A DNA stretch of 21,939 nucleotides from positions 636 to 22,574 of the forward strand of contig JAMCRM010000077.1 of the NCBI GenBank assembly GCA_023380575.1, given 5' to 3'. This document shows positions 15,950 through 21,939 of this stretch, in pieces. The DNA is from Acidobacteriota bacterium. GTDB lineage: Bacteria; Acidobacteriota; Terriglobia; Bryobacterales; Bryobacteraceae. Under the pieces are notes generated by a model. The model was not told the DNA's origin, did no database searches, and worked only from the letters and a program-made list of their open reading frames with translations. Every line of letters starts with the position of its first letter. Position 1 is the first letter of the stretch. Position numbers and translations under genes: made by a program.

Positions 15950-15978
15950 AATTTAGCAGACTATCTCCTTCCCGTCAA
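15950..15978 (-). promoter_or_regulatory. Candidate sigma-70-type promoter for rpoBC
   Basis: On the minus strand TTGACG (15973-15978, 5/6 to TTGACA) is followed after 17 bp by TAAATT (15950-15955, 4/6 to TATAAT), preceded by TG one base upstream as in extended -10 promoters. It lies about 20 bp beyond the rplL-proximal hairpin and could reinitiate rpoBC transcription separately from the ribosomal protein genes. Confidence 0.45.
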
Positions 15979-15994
15979 ATGACACCAACAGCGC

Positions 15995-16018
15995 GAGGGC
16001 CGGGGACACCCGGCCCTC
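15995..16018 (-). promoter_or_regulatory. GC-rich hairpin just downstream of rplL (candidate attenuator or processing site)
   Basis: Arms 15995-16004 (GAGGGCCGGG) and 16009-16018 (CCCGGCCCTC) are exact 10-bp reverse complements around a 4-nt loop, 21 nt after the rplL stop. No U-tract follows on the minus strand (GCGCTGTTGG), so it is not a normal intrinsic terminator. Its place between rplL and rpoB fits partial attenuation, 3'-end protection of the rplL mRNA, or RNase processing. Confidence 0.5.
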
Positions 16019-16039
16019 ATCCCGCCGCTGGGGGAAACG

Positions 16040-16426
16040 CTACTTTACTTCGACGGTCGCGCCGGCGTCGGTGAACTTCTTCCGGATGGCTTCGGCTTCT
16101 TCCTTGCTGACGCCTTCCTTGATGGGCTTGGGAGCGCCGTCAACCAGGTCCTTCGCTTCCTTCAGGCCAAGGCTGGTGACCTCGCGTACTGCCTTGATTA
16201 CATTGATCTTGTTAGCGCCCGCCGCGGTCAGAATCACGTTGAACTCGGTCTTCTCTTCGGCCGCCGGCGCCGCCGCGGCGCCCGCCGCCGGACCGCCCGC
16301 CATCATGACCGGCGCAGCCGCTGCCGCCGAGACGCCCAGTTTCTCTTCCAGCAACTTAACCAGTTGCGAGGCTTCCAGCAGGGTCAAGCCCTGGATCTGA
16401 TCCGCAATTGCGTTGATGTCCGCCAT
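16040..16426 (-). CDS. rplL: 50S ribosomal protein L7/L12
   Basis: Acidic stalk protein, 128 aa, present as dimers on L10 and recruiting translational GTPases. The N-terminal dimerisation domain is about 1-32 ([20 protein letters not shown]), then an Ala/Gly/Pro hinge about 33-57 ([20 protein letters not shown]), then the compact C-terminal domain from about 60 ([20 protein letters not shown], then [20 protein letters not shown]) ending ATVEVK. Length and layout are standard for the family. The ATG at 16426 has AGGAG upstream (CAGGAGTTTAGAACGAAC). It starts 42 bp after rplJ in the operon, and a long leader to rpoB follows. Confidence 0.98.
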   Translation of the reverse strand: MADINAIADQIQGLTLLEASQLVKLLEEKLGVSAAAAAPVMMAGGPAAGAAAAPAAEEKTEFNVILTAAGANKINVIKAVREVTSLGLKEAKDLVDGAPKPIKEGVSKEEAEAIRKKFTDAGATVEVK

Positions 16427-16468
16427 GTTCGTTCTAAACTCCTGTCTCTCAAAAACCTGTTAAGGGCC

Positions 16469-16996
16469 TCAGGCCCCGAATTTGTCTTCCTTTACGCCCT
16501 GGTCCACCACCACGGCGAGGTTGCGTCCGACCGCGTTGATCACCTGCGCCAGGCGCTGGCCGGGGGCCTTGATCAGGAACAGCAGCCGCGCCAGGATCTC
16601 CTCCCGCGACGGCATATTGGCCAGATCGTTGACCGCTTTGATGTCGATGGCGCGGCCTTCCACCAGTCCCGCCTTAAAGGTGAAGGTCGGGTTGGCCTTG
16701 GCATAGGTGGTGAGGGCCTTCGCCAGCGCCACCGGGTCCGCCGTGGTGTAGGCCAGCGAGGTCATGCCCCGCAGGTCTTTCAATACGGCCTCGGCGGGAG
16801 TTCCTTCGGATGCTTTCGCGGCGATGTTGTTTTTCACCACGCGATAGGATCCGCCCGCGCCGCGCACCACTTTGCGCAACTCGAAGTCCTGCGATACGCG
16901 CAACTTCTCATAGCCCGTGACGAAGACGTTATTGGCCTTCTCCAGGTCGCCGTGCAGGGACTCAATTTCCTTACGCTTATCTTCCTTCTTCTTCAT
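16469..16996 (-). CDS. rplJ: 50S ribosomal protein L10
   Basis: Stalk-base protein, 175 aa, binding 23S rRNA and L7/L12 dimers. The N-terminal RNA-binding domain shows YEKLRVSQDFELRKVVRGAG and YRVVKNNIAAKA, the hallmark of L10, followed by LKDLRGMTSLAYTTADPVAL. The C-terminal helix that carries L12 dimers corresponds to the LAQVINAVGRNLAVVVDQGV region. No strong Shine-Dalgarno precedes the ATG at 16996. The gap from rplA is only 18 bp, so translation may be coupled to rplA, and there is no room for the long L10 autoregulatory leader known from other bacteria. A small hairpin (GGGCC/GGCCC, 16464-16476) has the rplJ stop codon as its loop. Confidence 0.98.
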   Translation of the reverse strand: MKKKEDKRKEIESLHGDLEKANNVFVTGYEKLRVSQDFELRKVVRGAGGSYRVVKNNIAAKASEGTPAEAVLKDLRGMTSLAYTTADPVALAKALTTYAKANPTFTFKAGLVEGRAIDIKAVNDLANMPSREEILARLLFLIKAPGQRLAQVINAVGRNLAVVVDQGVKEDKFGA

Positions 16997-17014
16997 GGAT
17001 GCACCCGAATAAGA

Positions 17015-17728
17015 CTAGACCGCCGCTGCCTTGACCGCGAACGGCGTGACATCGAGGCTGACCCCCGGGCTCATGGTGGAGCAGAGGGTGGCGCTTTTCA
17101 CATATTTGCCCTTGGCCGCCGCCGGCTTGGCCCGGATCACGGCCATGATCAGGCTGGAAGCATTCTCGGTCAGTTTGTCGGCGGTGAAGCTGAGCTTGCC
17201 GACGGGGGCGTGGATGATGCCGGTTTTATCGACGCGGAATTCCACCTTGCCGGCCTTGATTTCGCGCACGGCTTTGGCCACGTCCATGGTGACCGTGCCG
17301 GTTTTGGGGTTCGGCATGAGGCCGCGGGGGCCGAGGACCTTGCCCAGACGGCCGACCGAGCGCATCATATCGGGAGTGGCGATCACGGCGTCGAAATCCA
17401 GCCAGCCTTCCCCCTGAATCTTGTGCACCATGTCTTCGCCGCCGATGAAATCGGCGCCGGCCTCCTCGGCTTCTTTCTGTTTGTCGCCCCCGGCGATCAC
17501 CAGCACGCGCTTGGACTTGCCCAGCCCGTGCGGCATGACCACGGTGCCGCGCACCATCTGGTCGGCGTGTTTCGGGTCCACGCCGAGGCGCAGGTGCACC
17601 TCGACTGTCTCGTCGAATTTGGCGTACTTGATCTTTTGGAGCAGCGGGACGGCTTCTTCCAGCGGATACTGCCGGGAATCCACCTGTTTTGCCGCGGATG
17701 TGTAGTGTTTACCTGGTTTTCGTGCCAT
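17015..17728 (-). CDS. rplA: 50S ribosomal protein L1
   Basis: L1 stalk protein, 237 aa, which binds 23S rRNA and assists release of deacylated tRNA. The family signature [16 protein letters not shown] is at 132-147. Other typical blocks are [19 protein letters not shown], the [16 protein letters not shown] segment, and [14 protein letters not shown] near the C-terminus. The ATG at 17728 has GAGG six bases upstream. It is the first gene of the visible operon. rplK, which normally precedes rplA and is often co-regulated with it by L1 binding to the mRNA, is not here: the next gene upstream on this strand is an unrelated protein behind a terminator-like hairpin. rplA must therefore have its own promoter in 17729-17899. 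Confidence 0.98.
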   Translation of the reverse strand: MARKPGKHYTSAAKQVDSRQYPLEEAVPLLQKIKYAKFDETVEVHLRLGVDPKHADQMVRGTVVMPHGLGKSKRVLVIAGGDKQKEAEEAGADFIGGEDMVHKIQGEGWLDFDAVIATPDMMRSVGRLGKVLGPRGLMPNPKTGTVTMDVAKAVREIKAGKVEFRVDKTGIIHAPVGKLSFTADKLTENASSLIMAVIRAKPAAAKGKYVKSATLCSTMSPGVSLDVTPFAVKAAAV

Positions 17729-17833
17729 ATTGCCTCATTGGTGCGAACGGTCTCTGCGCGAACGCACGGACCTCCCACTGAGTCTCTCAAAGGGACATTC
17801 GTAGGTTAGCACACCGGAACGCGAAGACGCAAA

Positions 17834-17863
17834 GGCCGCACGGAAATAGTTTTCCGTGCGGCC
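17834..17863 (-). terminator. Strong 13-bp hairpin, probable terminator of the upstream unknown gene
   Basis: GGCCGCACGGAAA (17834-17846) and TTTCCGTGCGGCC (17851-17863) are perfect reverse complements with a 4-nt loop. On the minus strand the stem is followed by TTTGCGTCTTCG, a short U-tract. It starts 36 nt after the stop of the minus-strand gene ending at 17900 and lies upstream of rplA, so it probably separates the two transcription units. Confidence 0.75.
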
Positions 17864-17899
17864 CGCTACCTTTTGACGGGAAAACCGACCAGGAACCCG

Positions 17900-18340
17900 T
17901 TATGCGCCCATGGCCAGGACCCGTTCCTGGAACTCCTCCGCGAACACGAACAGGCCGAACAGCGGCTTGGGCTCACCCCTACCCCACCGGGAGGCCTGCC
18001 ATTTTGCGCGAAGATATTTGACGTCGAGATGTTGCTTCAGGTCCAACAGCACCTGATAGCTGCCGCAATAGAACTTCTGGGGGAAAGCGATAAGCGGCTT
18101 GGAGCCCCAGTTCGCGCCGTCGGCGGAACCCCAGATCGAAACATCCAAACTTTCCTGCTCGATGATACGGGTAATGCCGAGGGTGAGGAGAACCAGGCCG
18201 TTAGGCGGATTGCCAAGTTCCAGCGCCGGACCAGTGCCGGCCTCGCGTATCGTGGTTTCCGGGAGTATGAATCCAGGCAACATTTCTTCCTTGATGTCTT
18301 CTCCATCCGGCGGCGCATTCCCGGACGAAGCAGTTGACAC
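17900..18340 (-). CDS. Conserved-looking hypothetical protein next to the rplA operon
   Basis: Function not recognised. The reliable part begins near MLPGFILPETTI and continues with LTLGITRIIEQESLDVSIWG, a KPLIAFPQKFYCGSYQVLLD segment and RWGRGEPKPLFGLFVFAEE. It looks like a compact beta-rich protein (alternating hydrophobics, Trp and Gly turns) with no signal peptide or membrane segment. I associate this style with short acidobacterial proteins of unknown role, but I cannot name a family. The frame is open to 18535, but the upstream codons are Cys/Arg-rich and unlike a protein. The GTG at 18340 gives 146 aa; an ATG at 18283 with AAGGA upstream gives 127 aa and is equally possible. It ends just before a strong hairpin terminator. 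Confidence 0.62.
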   Translation of the reverse strand: MSTASSGNAPPDGEDIKEEMLPGFILPETTIREAGTGPALELGNPPNGLVLLTLGITRIIEQESLDVSIWGSADGANWGSKPLIAFPQKFYCGSYQVLLDLKQHLDVKYLRAKWQASRWGRGEPKPLFGLFVFAEEFQERVLAMGA

Positions 18341-18553
18341 TTGATGCTTCTTTTCTTTCAGGTTCGCATATTCGGAACGAAAACAAAAGTAATAGATCTT
18401 ACAGATTGGCGGAAAACTGCCGAATTTTTGGAAAGTTTGCACCGGCCGTGCGACGCCGGGGCGGCACGGATTGCAATGCCAGCAATGCCGTAACCGACGG
18501 TATAGCGGTCGTAGCCTGAAGCGATGACCGCGCATCTCCGGTGAGATACATGG

Positions 18554-19531
18554 TCATCTCCGGCGCTTGGCAGTCTTCTTCTTCGGCGCGGGCCGCTGCC
18601 TGGCGCCGGCGCGGCTTTTCCTCTTTTTCGGAGCCGCTTTTACTGATTTTTCCGGCGTGGCCCGCAGCCTCCTGTCCTGGTAGATCTGGCGGTAGAGCGC
18701 CGCGTTGCGCAGCACCGCCTGCACGTATTCACGGGTTTCGGTGAACGGGATGGTTTCCACGAATTCGGCCGGCTCGCGGTATTGGTGCCAGGTGACCCAT
18801 TCCTTGGCGCGGCCGGGGCCGGCGTTGTAGGAGGCCAGCGTGAGTTCCCATTTGCCTCCCCAGTTATCCAGCAGCGAACGGATGTAGTAGGTTCCCAGTT
18901 TCAAGTTTGTGGAAGGCTGAAAGAGCATGCGGTTACTGAAGCGCCGCACGCCGAAGTGGCGGGCCAACTGGCGGCCGGTGGAGGGGCGTACCTGGGTCAG
19001 CCCATAGGCTCTCGCGGGCGAGAGGGCCTGGGGGTTGAACTCCGATTCCTGGCGCACCAGGGCGGCGACCGCGAAGGGATCCAGGCCCTGGGCTCTGGCG
19101 TTGCGTACCAGATCTCCCTCGTACGGGAGCGGGAACAGATATTCCCAGAATCGCCGGTCCACTTCGTCCACGTTCATGGCCAGGTAGTCCATGTGCACGC
19201 TTTTCATGAGGCGAAGGCGCTGGAAGGCCGAAGTGCCGCTGTGGGCCAGTTCGATGGCCAGGAGCTGGGGCTGCCCGTCGGTTCCGGCGCCGAAGCGGAG
19301 TTCGCTGTCGGCCAGGTCCGCCAGTCCGGCCTGGCGCAGCAGGCGCGCCCGCTCGATACGGGCCGTGGTGGACGAGGTAGGCCGCAGCGCGGTGGTGTTC
19401 CCGCGCGGGGGGAAGGCGATGCCGTTGAGGAATTCGGATTCTTTGGCCGAGGCCACGGCCGAGATCAGTTGCGGCTGGGACATGCGCTCCCGCGCCAGAG
19501 TGCCATAGTAATAATTCAAATGGGAACTCAC
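18554..19531 (-). CDS. Slt catalytic-domain fragment (C-terminal part)
   Basis: Open frame of 325 codons carrying the lytic transglycosylase domain. Motifs are VRQESEFNPQALSPARAYGL with the catalytic glutamate at residue 162 (QES), GLTQVRPSTG (177-186), ASYNAGPGRA (233-242), and ETIPFTETREYVQAVLRN. The tail from about 295 is very basic (KKRKS, PAPKKKTAKRRR). The apparent GTG start at 19531 and the first five residues come from the inverted 55-bp copy and are not native. The native protein runs on from the upstream fragment. Confidence 0.75.
   Translation of the reverse strand: MSSHLNYYYGTLARERMSQPQLISAVASAKESEFLNGIAFPPRGNTTALRPTSSTTARIERARLLRQAGLADLADSELRFGAGTDGQPQLLAIELAHSGTSAFQRLRLMKSVHMDYLAMNVDEVDRRFWEYLFPLPYEGDLVRNARAQGLDPFAVAALVRQESEFNPQALSPARAYGLTQVRPSTGRQLARHFGVRRFSNRMLFQPSTNLKLGTYYIRSLLDNWGGKWELTLASYNAGPGRAKEWVTWHQYREPAEFVETIPFTETREYVQAVLRNAALYRQIYQDRRLRATPEKSVKAAPKKRKSRAGARQRPAPKKKTAKRRR
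18800..18854 (-). repeat. 55-bp repeat, native copy inside the slt catalytic domain
   Basis: Encodes the KWELTLASYNAGPGRAKE part of the transglycosylase domain on the minus strand, which is its expected place in the family. It is an exact reverse complement of 19517-19571. Confidence 0.97.
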
Positions 19532-20726
19532 GCTGGCCTCCTACAACGCCGGCCCCGGCCGCGCCAAGGAAGGGAAACTCCATCAGGTGGCGGCGCAGCA
19601 GGTCGCGGCCCTCGCTTTTGTTGCCGATGTAGGCAGCCCAGGTGACCTTCCAGTGGCAGTAGGCGGCCTGGGGTTCGGCGGGAAAGCTCTCGTAAACGGC
19701 GCGGTAGAGGGGGATATAGCGGTCGGGCCGCTTCTGCAACAGGTAGCGATTGGCCGCGCCGACGAGGGCGCGGTAGCGCCAGATGGAGCGGGGGTAGGCG
19801 CGGGCGAGGCGCTGGAGCGCGGCGTCGATCTCGTCGTCGTCGCCCAGCCTGCGTCCGCACTCGGAAAGGTAGTAGAGGCGTTGAGCGTCCGCCTCCGATT
19901 CGGTCAGAGTGAGGTCGCGCAGGTATTGGTACGCGGCGGGCCACTTCCCGTTCAAGCCGTCGGCGGCGCCGACGCCCACCCGCGCCAGGTCCCTTTCCAC
20001 GCCCGGGAGTTGCGCAACCAGCCCGAGGTATTCCGCCCGGGCGCGCACATAATCGCCGGCGGCGAGGAATTTATTGGCCCGTTCCAGCATCAAAGCGGGG
20101 GTGGGCGCGGGATAGGCTTGCCCCAGGGTGTCTTTGAGCGTGAGCAGGGCGGCAGCGGCGCGCACGGCGGCGTCGGAGAGCGGATAGAAGTAGTAGACGC
20201 GCTGGTAGTAGCCGGCAGCCTGCGGAAGATCCTTCCCGGCTTCGTAGCTCATGGCCAGCGCCAGATCGCCGTCGGGCTGGGGCAGGTCCGCGTAGTGTTC
20301 CCTGAGTAGCTGCACGGCCTGGGCCCCCTGGTCCGCCGCCAGCAGCGCGCGGCCCTCCAGCAGCCAGGACTTCGCCGCGAAAGGCGAAATCACGGAAGTG
20401 GCGCGCACCGGCGCCACATCGCGCGCCATGATGGAGGTATCTTTCAGTTCCAATCTCGCGGCAGTGAGATAGTAGGCCACGTAGTCGGCAAGTTTGGGCT
20501 CTCGCAGTCCCCGCAGGTACCCCGCGGCGCGGTCATACTCCTTCTGATCGAACGCCCCGATTGCCTTTGCCAGGCGCGTCAGCCCTTCGGGCGCAGGCGC
20601 GGGTCTGGGCGGGCGCGCGGCGGCCCCCACACAGGCCAGCAAAACGAGGCAGACACGTGCTGCGGGCCGGATGCCCGCCAGATCAAGACAGCGGTCCAGG
20701 ATACTTCTCCCCAAGCAGGCGCACAT
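18933..20726 (-). CDS. Slt N-terminal helical-repeat fragment (nominal ORF runs past the break)
   Basis: The frame from the ATG at 20726 encodes a probable export signal: RVCLVLLACVGAAA with a lipobox-like LLAC ending at Cys32, so it could be a lipoprotein. A long helical-repeat region follows (FDQKEYDRAAGYLRGL, YYQRVYYFYPLSDAAVRAAA, a YPRSIWRYRALVGAANRYLL segment, AAYCHWKVTWAAYIGNKSEG). Homology stops at RRHLMEFP, about residue 385 near 19572. Everything after is read out of frame through the 55-bp inverted copy and the shadow of the catalytic domain. The start overlaps the upstream gene by 44 bp, which fits translational coupling. Confidence 0.65.
   Translation of the reverse strand: MCACLGRSILDRCLDLAGIRPAARVCLVLLACVGAAARPPRPAPAPEGLTRLAKAIGAFDQKEYDRAAGYLRGLREPKLADYVAYYLTAARLELKDTSIMARDVAPVRATSVISPFAAKSWLLEGRALLAADQGAQAVQLLREHYADLPQPDGDLALAMSYEAGKDLPQAAGYYQRVYYFYPLSDAAVRAAAALLTLKDTLGQAYPAPTPALMLERANKFLAAGDYVRARAEYLGLVAQLPGVERDLARVGVGAADGLNGKWPAAYQYLRDLTLTESEADAQRLYYLSECGRRLGDDDEIDAALQRLARAYPRSIWRYRALVGAANRYLLQKRPDRYIPLYRAVYESFPAEPQAAYCHWKVTWAAYIGNKSEGRDLLRRHLMEFPFLGAAGAGVVGGQREFPFELLLWHSGAGAHVPAATDLGRGLGQRIRIPQRHRLPPAREHHRAAAYLVHHGPYRAGAPAAPGRTGGPGRQRTPLRRRNRRAAPAPGHRTGPQRHFGLPAPSPHEKRAHGLPGHERGRSGPAILGISVPAPVRGRSGTQRQSPGPGSLRGRRPGAPGIGVQPPGPLARESLWADPGTPLHRPPVGPPLRRAALQ
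19517..19571 (+). repeat. 55-bp repeat, inverted second copy at the slt break
   Basis: Identical over all 55 bases to the reverse complement of 18800-18854, with flanks diverging immediately on both sides. It sits where the Slt reading frame breaks. Arms are 662 bp apart. A length of exactly 55 matches a default final k-mer of common de Bruijn assemblers. Confidence 0.97.
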
Positions 20727-21591
20727 CGTCCAGCGCCAAGGTATGCAGCAACTCCGAATGCAGATAATCGGGCATCCCGGCGATGCCCAGAAACTCGCGG
20801 CGGTACGATTCGCGGGCCGCGTCGATGGCCTGTCTCAACGAGCCGTACAGGTCAGCGCGCTCGCGCCCGGCTTTCACCGCGTCGGCGTGGTACAGGCGCA
20901 TCTCGGCCACCTGCACCCGGGCGCTGCGTTGCGCGCGCAGGCGCGCCCGGTCGGGGGGCGCGGCGGCCGGCTCAATCGCGACCAGTTCCGCCGGGGCAGG
21001 CGCGGCGGCGCGGGCCTCCCGCGTTTCCAGCACCGCTCCGGCGGCCTGGGCCAGAGCCTCCAGTAACGCGGGTTGCGCCCCGTCCACGGCATACAGCAAT
21101 CCTGTGACAACGTTGCCGGCGGTGATCGGGAAAATGCCCACGCGCACGGTAGGCGCGTGCAAAAGCTGCGCCACTAGCGCCGGGGACACTTCCTCCGGGG
21201 CGCCCGCGCAGAACACCGGGTCGCCGCTTTCCACCGCGGAACGTAATGCCGGGGCCCCGGCCAGCGGAGCGGACCAGCCCGCGAAGGCTTCGGGTTTATC
21301 GATTCCGCGCACCGCCTCGCCGTGAAGGACGTTGCCGGCGATGCGGAACACCGCGGCGCAGCCGCAGAACCCGGCGGCGGTGTCGGCCAGGACGGCGGCC
21401 ACGCCGCTCCAGCCCGCGGCACCCCGCAACCGGCGCAACGCCAGGTTGAAACTTTCGCACGTTTCGCGCCGTGCGGTCGAAAGCTGGCTGGCGATTTCCC
21501 GGTCCACCAGAACTTCCAGTTCCGAGGACAGTTGGGAGAGCCGCTCGTCGAGGAGTTTCCGGGCGGCGGAAGCTGGCGCTGTCGCGGCCAT
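20683..21591 (-). CDS. GAF-like domain protein with arginine-rich C-terminal block, function unknown
   Basis: About 302 aa from the ATG at 21591; a GTG three codons upstream at 21600 is an alternative, and neither has a clear Shine-Dalgarno. The N-terminal 50 residues are charged and helical (KLLDERLSQLSSELEVLVDR). Residues about 57-190 look like a GAF-type sensory fold (VAAVLADTAAGFCGCAAVFR, VRVGIFPITAGNVVTGLLYA, ALLEALAQAAGAVLETREA). An Ala/Pro linker leads to a block RARLRAQRSARVQVAEMRLY, an AVKAGRERADLYGSLRQAID segment, then MPDYLHSELLHTLALDD and ending EKYPGPLS. I associate that C-terminal block with acidobacterial proteins of unknown role. There is no signal peptide, so it is probably cytoplasmic. 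The slt ORF begins within its last 44 bp, suggesting joint expression. No ligand or partner can be assigned. Confidence 0.75.
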   Translation of the reverse strand: MAATAPASAARKLLDERLSQLSSELEVLVDREIASQLSTARRETCESFNLALRRLRGAAGWSGVAAVLADTAAGFCGCAAVFRIAGNVLHGEAVRGIDKPEAFAGWSAPLAGAPALRSAVESGDPVFCAGAPEEVSPALVAQLLHAPTVRVGIFPITAGNVVTGLLYAVDGAQPALLEALAQAAGAVLETREARAAAPAPAELVAIEPAAAPPDRARLRAQRSARVQVAEMRLYHADAVKAGRERADLYGSLRQAIDAARESYRREFLGIAGMPDYLHSELLHTLALDDVRLLGEKYPGPLS

Positions 21592-21694
21592 CAATCTCAC
21601 ATTTTATGTCATTGCTGCGCGCCGGTCAGCATTTCGCATCACCGTGACAACCGGCGGTGTGGATACCATAGCCCTCGGAGAACATCAAACATCT

Positions 21695-21939
21695 ATGTTG
21701 CAGTCGATTGAGGGCAGAATCGCGATCGTGACCGGCGGCACGCGCGGGATCGGGCGGGCGGTAGCGGAACGGCTGGCGCGCGAGGGCGGGCGTGTGGCCC
21801 TATGCGGCCGTTCCCAGGACGGTGTGCGGCAGGCCATCGAAGAAATGCCGAACGGCGTTTTTGGCATGGCCGCGGATGTCTCCCGCCTCGATCAGGTAAG
21901 AAAGTTTTTCAACGCGGTGGATGAACGGTTCGGCGGGCT
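21695..21939 (+). CDS. Short-chain dehydrogenase/reductase, N-terminal part (3' end off window)
   Basis: The first 81 codons of an SDR-family NAD(P)-dependent oxidoreductase. The cofactor-binding glycine motif is IVTGGTRGIGRAVAERLA (TGxxxGIG). It is followed by RVALCGRS, where the Arg after Gly suits NADP(H), and by AADVSRLDQV, the conserved Asp that contacts the adenine ring. This layout fits the FabG-like classical SDR group, but the catalytic Ser-Tyr-Lys are beyond the window, so the substrate and exact name stay open. The ATG at 21695 is preceded by GGAG (21677-21680) at a long spacing of 14 nt, so the start is slightly uncertain. It is divergent from the GAF-like gene across about 100 bp. 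Confidence 0.88.
   Translation, partial: MLQSIEGRIAIVTGGTRGIGRAVAERLAREGGRVALCGRSQDGVRQAIEEMPNGVFGMAADVSRLDQVRKFFNAVDERFGG

Larger units (their letters stand above)
15585..16039 (-). other. 455-bp rplL-rpoB intergenic region / putative rpoB leader
   Basis: No convincing gene is present. An open frame at 15634-15909 on the minus strand has no Shine-Dalgarno, no domain-like composition, and overlaps hairpins. The region holds a 10-bp GC hairpin just after rplL (15995-16018), two promoter-like elements pointing at rpoB (15950-15978 and 15870-15885), and further short inverted repeats: 15737-15742 with 15751-15756, 15656-15662 with 15669-15675, and the overlapping 15642-15647 with 15655-15660. 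Spacing between rplL and rpoB is often a site of attenuation or RNA processing in bacteria such as E. coli. Confidence 0.6.
18554..20726 (-). pseudogene. slt: Soluble lytic murein transglycosylase, interrupted by a 55-bp inverted copy of its own sequence
   Basis: This would be a periplasmic enzyme that cleaves peptidoglycan between MurNAc and GlcNAc with 1,6-anhydro product formation. The helical, TPR-like N-terminal region and the C-terminal SLT catalytic domain are both present but lie in different reading frames. In-frame homology from the 5' side runs to RRHLMEFP (about 19572). The 3' side resumes at NYYYGTLARERM (19516). Between them, where related proteins have roughly 35-40 residues, lie 55 bp identical in reverse complement to 18800-18854, the DNA encoding the ASYNAGPGR motif. 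The result is a frameshift and a local loss of sequence. Neither half alone would be a complete Slt. The exact 55-bp length suggests an assembly artefact; a true pseudogene made by template switching is the alternative. The gene symbol is used for the family, not for strict orthology. Confidence 0.8.

Noticed and set aside
18855..19516. Phase-variable invertible segment between the 55-bp inverted arms
   Set aside because: The intervening segment is in the correct coding orientation for Slt, inversion would not restore a complete gene, and no recombinase is nearby; an assembly join explains the data more simply.

Overview
The window looks like a chromosomal segment of a high-GC Gram-negative bacterium, most likely an Acidobacteriota member of the Solibacter/Bryobacter type. 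That placement is an inference. It rests on an Oar-like TonB receptor with an N-terminal carboxypeptidase-regulatory domain, Tat-exported sulfatases, and two conserved-looking proteins of a style I associate with acidobacterial genomes. No tRNA, rRNA, CRISPR array, transposase or phage gene was seen.

Layout, left to right. Positions 1-5778 form a polymer-use island: a TonB-dependent receptor (3' end off the window), a Tat-exported sulfatase on the same strand, and a second, divergently transcribed Tat-exported sulfatase. A 10-bp perfect inverted repeat lies in the gap between the two sulfatases. Positions 5826-6857 hold a SAM-dependent methyltransferase and a small membrane-anchored proline-rich protein, both on the minus strand. 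A clear intrinsic terminator (6921-6954) separates them from the core block.

Positions 6978-17728 (minus strand) are the ribosomal protein/RNA polymerase operon in the order rplA-rplJ-rplL-rpoB-rpoC. Three things differ from the textbook operon. rplK, nusG and secE are not upstream of rplA. The rplA-rplJ gap is only 18 bp, too short for a classical L10 leader. The 455-bp rplL-rpoB gap carries promoter-like elements and several hairpins. RpoB has a cysteine-rich insertion of about 61 residues with four CxC/CxxC pairs near its N-terminus. The rpoB-rpoC gap contains a long imperfect hairpin built from the ATCCGTG-type interspersed repeat.

Positions 17834-21591 (minus strand) hold a probable terminator, an unrecognised small protein gene, a soluble lytic transglycosylase gene (slt-like), and a GAF-like protein of unknown role. 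The slt-like gene is broken by a 55-bp segment that is an exact inverted copy of its own catalytic-motif DNA 665 bp away. The exact 55-bp length equals a common de Bruijn assembly k-mer, so misassembly is the leading explanation. The window ends with the start of a plus-strand short-chain dehydrogenase/reductase.

Functionally, the left part suggests import and desulfation of sulfated glycans or similar polymers, the middle is core transcription and translation, and the right part is cell-wall turnover plus unknowns.
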